Source of the DNA: Saprospiraceae bacterium
GTDB lineage: Bacteria; Bacteroidota; Bacteroidia; Chitinophagales; Saprospiraceae
NCBI GenBank assembly: GCA_020437105.1
Contig: JAGQWR010000080.1
Span: forward strand, 1 to 34,079
Length of the DNA: 34,079 nucleotides
Direction of reading: 5' to 3'
Shown here: piece by piece, positions 32,865-34,079 of the stretch
How the letters are laid out: each line of letters begins with the position of its first letter
Position numbering within the stretch: the first letter of the stretch is position 1
Translations under genes and position numbers: made by a program
Notes under the pieces: model-generated
What the model saw: only the letters and a program-made list of their open reading frames with translations
Told to the model about the DNA's origin: nothing
The model's database searches: none

Positions 32865-33938
32865 ATGAGTGAGGAGAGAAGTGTTCCGAAAGTTAGGATG
32901 GAATCAGTAATCAGAGATGGTAAACCTCGGATCGCATTATTAAATACTATTGATTATGTTCTCCACAAAAAAGTGCGAGCTATTCCTGGGCGATTGTGGG
33001 ATAGAGAGGCTAAATTCTGGCATGTACCTGATAACCAGTTAAGTTTGGATCATATTTATGCTTATTTCCCCTATCTAGATCCATCCAAAAAGTGGAATGA
33101 ATTACAGACCAAAGCGCTCAAAGAATACAAAGACCAGTTACAGTTAGAGCGCAAGAGTTGGAGTACGGTAAAATCGTATTTGAGTCATTTTCGTCAATTC
33201 TTAAAAGCGATGGATGAAATAGCTCCGGAAGTTCTCTCCATTGCAGATGCCAAGGAATTTATTGTACAGATTACCCGTGAAAGGAATCTGGCTATTGCTA
33301 CACAGCACCAGATAATCAATGCGCTTAAGTTTTACTTTGAGAAAGTAAAAGTTGGTGAGCGGGAGTATTGGGACATACCTCGTCCCAAGAAGGCCAGAAG
33401 ATTACCAATTGTATTTTCTGTCAGGGAGGTTCAGGAATTATTTGACGCTATCAAGAATGAGAAGCATCGGGTTATGTTGCGTTTAATTTATGCTGGCGGT
33501 TTACGGCGTGGAGAATTATTACGTTTAGAAAAATCGGACTTAGACCTGAAGGAAGGAAGTTTGATGATTAGAGAAGGCAAAGGCCGTTATGATCGAAAAA
33601 CCATCATCGGCCAGCGTATTTCCCGAGAATTGGACCAGTATATCCGTCGGTATAAGCCTGAGAAATGGCTATTTGAGGGTACGCATAAATCGCAGTATAG
33701 TGAAACCAGCTTACAAAATATTTTTCGGCGTGCAGTAAAAAACAGCGGTGTAAATCCACGTGGTACTTTGCATAGTTTACGCCATAGTTTTGCTACCCAT
33801 TTAATAAACCGGGGAGTTGATGTACGAACTGTACAAGAGCTTTTAGGTCATCAATCCATCAAAACGACCCAACGATACATCCATGTCTCTGATGTGGACA
33901 TTAAAAACGTAAAAAGTCCACTAGACTTTTTAGAATAA
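32865..33938 (+). CDS. Tyrosine-type site-specific recombinase/integrase
   Basis: A 357-residue tyrosine recombinase. Seen: a Bacteroidota-type N-terminal extension (residues 20-55, YVLHKKVRAIPGRLWDREAK, then FWHVP), the SAM-like core-binding domain (about 80-165), and a full catalytic domain with R214 (GLRRGEL), K239 (GKGRYDRK), H303 and R306 (HSLRHSFATH), H329 (LLGHQS) and nucleophile Y338 (TTQRYIHVS). All six active residues are present, so it should be active. The C-terminus VKSPLDFL resembles the ends of integron-type and XerC/D-like recombinases. No cargo is visible, because the window ends 141 bp later. Probably part of a mobile element or cassette array. Confidence 0.93.
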   Translation: MSEERSVPKVRMESVIRDGKPRIALLNTIDYVLHKKVRAIPGRLWDREAKFWHVPDNQLSLDHIYAYFPYLDPSKKWNELQTKALKEYKDQLQLERKSWSTVKSYLSHFRQFLKAMDEIAPEVLSIADAKEFIVQITRERNLAIATQHQIINALKFYFEKVKVGEREYWDIPRPKKARRLPIVFSVREVQELFDAIKNEKHRVMLRLIYAGGLRRGELLRLEKSDLDLKEGSLMIREGKGRYDRKTIIGQRISRELDQYIRRYKPEKWLFEGTHKSQYSETSLQNIFRRAVKNSGVNPRGTLHSLRHSFATHLINRGVDVRTVQELLGHQSIKTTQRYIHVSDVDIKNVKSPLDFLE

Positions 33939-34079
33939 TAGATGTAATTTGAACTTATAATCCTCTGGTTAGAGGCAACTTGAAAATATTAAAACATCGA
34001 AAAAGCCATTGAGGGAAGGCGGCATAAATTCGCTTTTACTGCACATAGCAAGATGTTGGCAACAAGCTGAAAAATGACC
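33939..34079. other. Region after the integrase, possible attachment region
   Basis: 141 bp to the window edge with no ORF. It holds a small CCTCT/AGAGG hairpin (33962-33975) and GTTGGCAAC (a 4-bp inverted repeat around G) near the end. A recombination site could lie here, but none could be confirmed; it does not match the integron attC core RYYYAAC/GTTRRRY. Confidence 0.3.

Noticed and set aside
33939..34079. Integron attC or attI site after the integrase
   Set aside because: GTTGGCAAC does not fit the GTTRRRY/RYYYAAC core, and no cassette is visible before the window ends.

Overview
The window looks like chromosomal DNA from a member of the Bacteroidota, probably Saprospiria (Lewinella/Haliscomenobacter-like). 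The evidence is a 1166-residue surface protein with a gliding-motility-associated (type B, type IX secretion) C-terminus, a DUF6089-type barrel, many short lipoproteins with Bacteroidota lipoboxes, and several TAnnTTTG promoter elements. No rRNA, tRNA or CRISPR was seen. No gap between genes exceeds about 300 bp.

Region 1 (1-10.1 kb) is mostly housekeeping. It holds an SLC12-type transporter, a membrane-anchored MutS-family ATPase, a small lipoprotein, a Wzx-type flippase, an M42 aminopeptidase coupled to pterin dehydratase, an exported protein of unknown function and a DUF6089 barrel. Region 2 (10.1-16 kb) has nadA, followed downstream by a striking multi-hairpin element and preceded by a 163-bp MITE-like element. 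It continues with an RsmI-like methylase, an ECF sigma factor overlapping a membrane partner gene, and an RND/MMPL exporter.

Region 3 (16.1-23.5 kb) is the most unusual part: six co-directional genes spaced 10-35 bp apart, all predicted to be exported. They are two related lipoproteins, a Tat-exported DUF1501/alkaline-phosphatase-fold protein, a lipoprotein with a C-X4-C-H haem-like motif, a lipoprotein with an acidic DGDGD loop, and a large T9SS-sorted protein with a CUB domain, seven WSG repeats and a PKD domain. The layout recalls the planctomycete DUF1549/PSCyt-DUF1501 pairs, recast as separate lipoproteins plus a T9SS adhesin. I infer a cell-surface complex of unknown function. The cluster ends at two large palindromes.

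Region 4 (23.7-29.8 kb) is a surface-polysaccharide decoration module. Divergent from a GNAT/FemAB-like acyltransferase and a VpsJ-like toroid protein runs a tight operon of sugar aminotransferase (RffA/WecE type), sugar N-formyltransferase and an asparagine-synthase-like amidotransferase lacking its glutaminase cysteine. Together they suggest a 4-formamido, possibly amidated, sugar. Region 5 (29.8-34.1 kb) has small membrane and TerB-like genes, a probably frameshifted secreted protein with a strong terminator, an Nramp homologue lacking all canonical metal ligands, and a tyrosine recombinase at the right edge.
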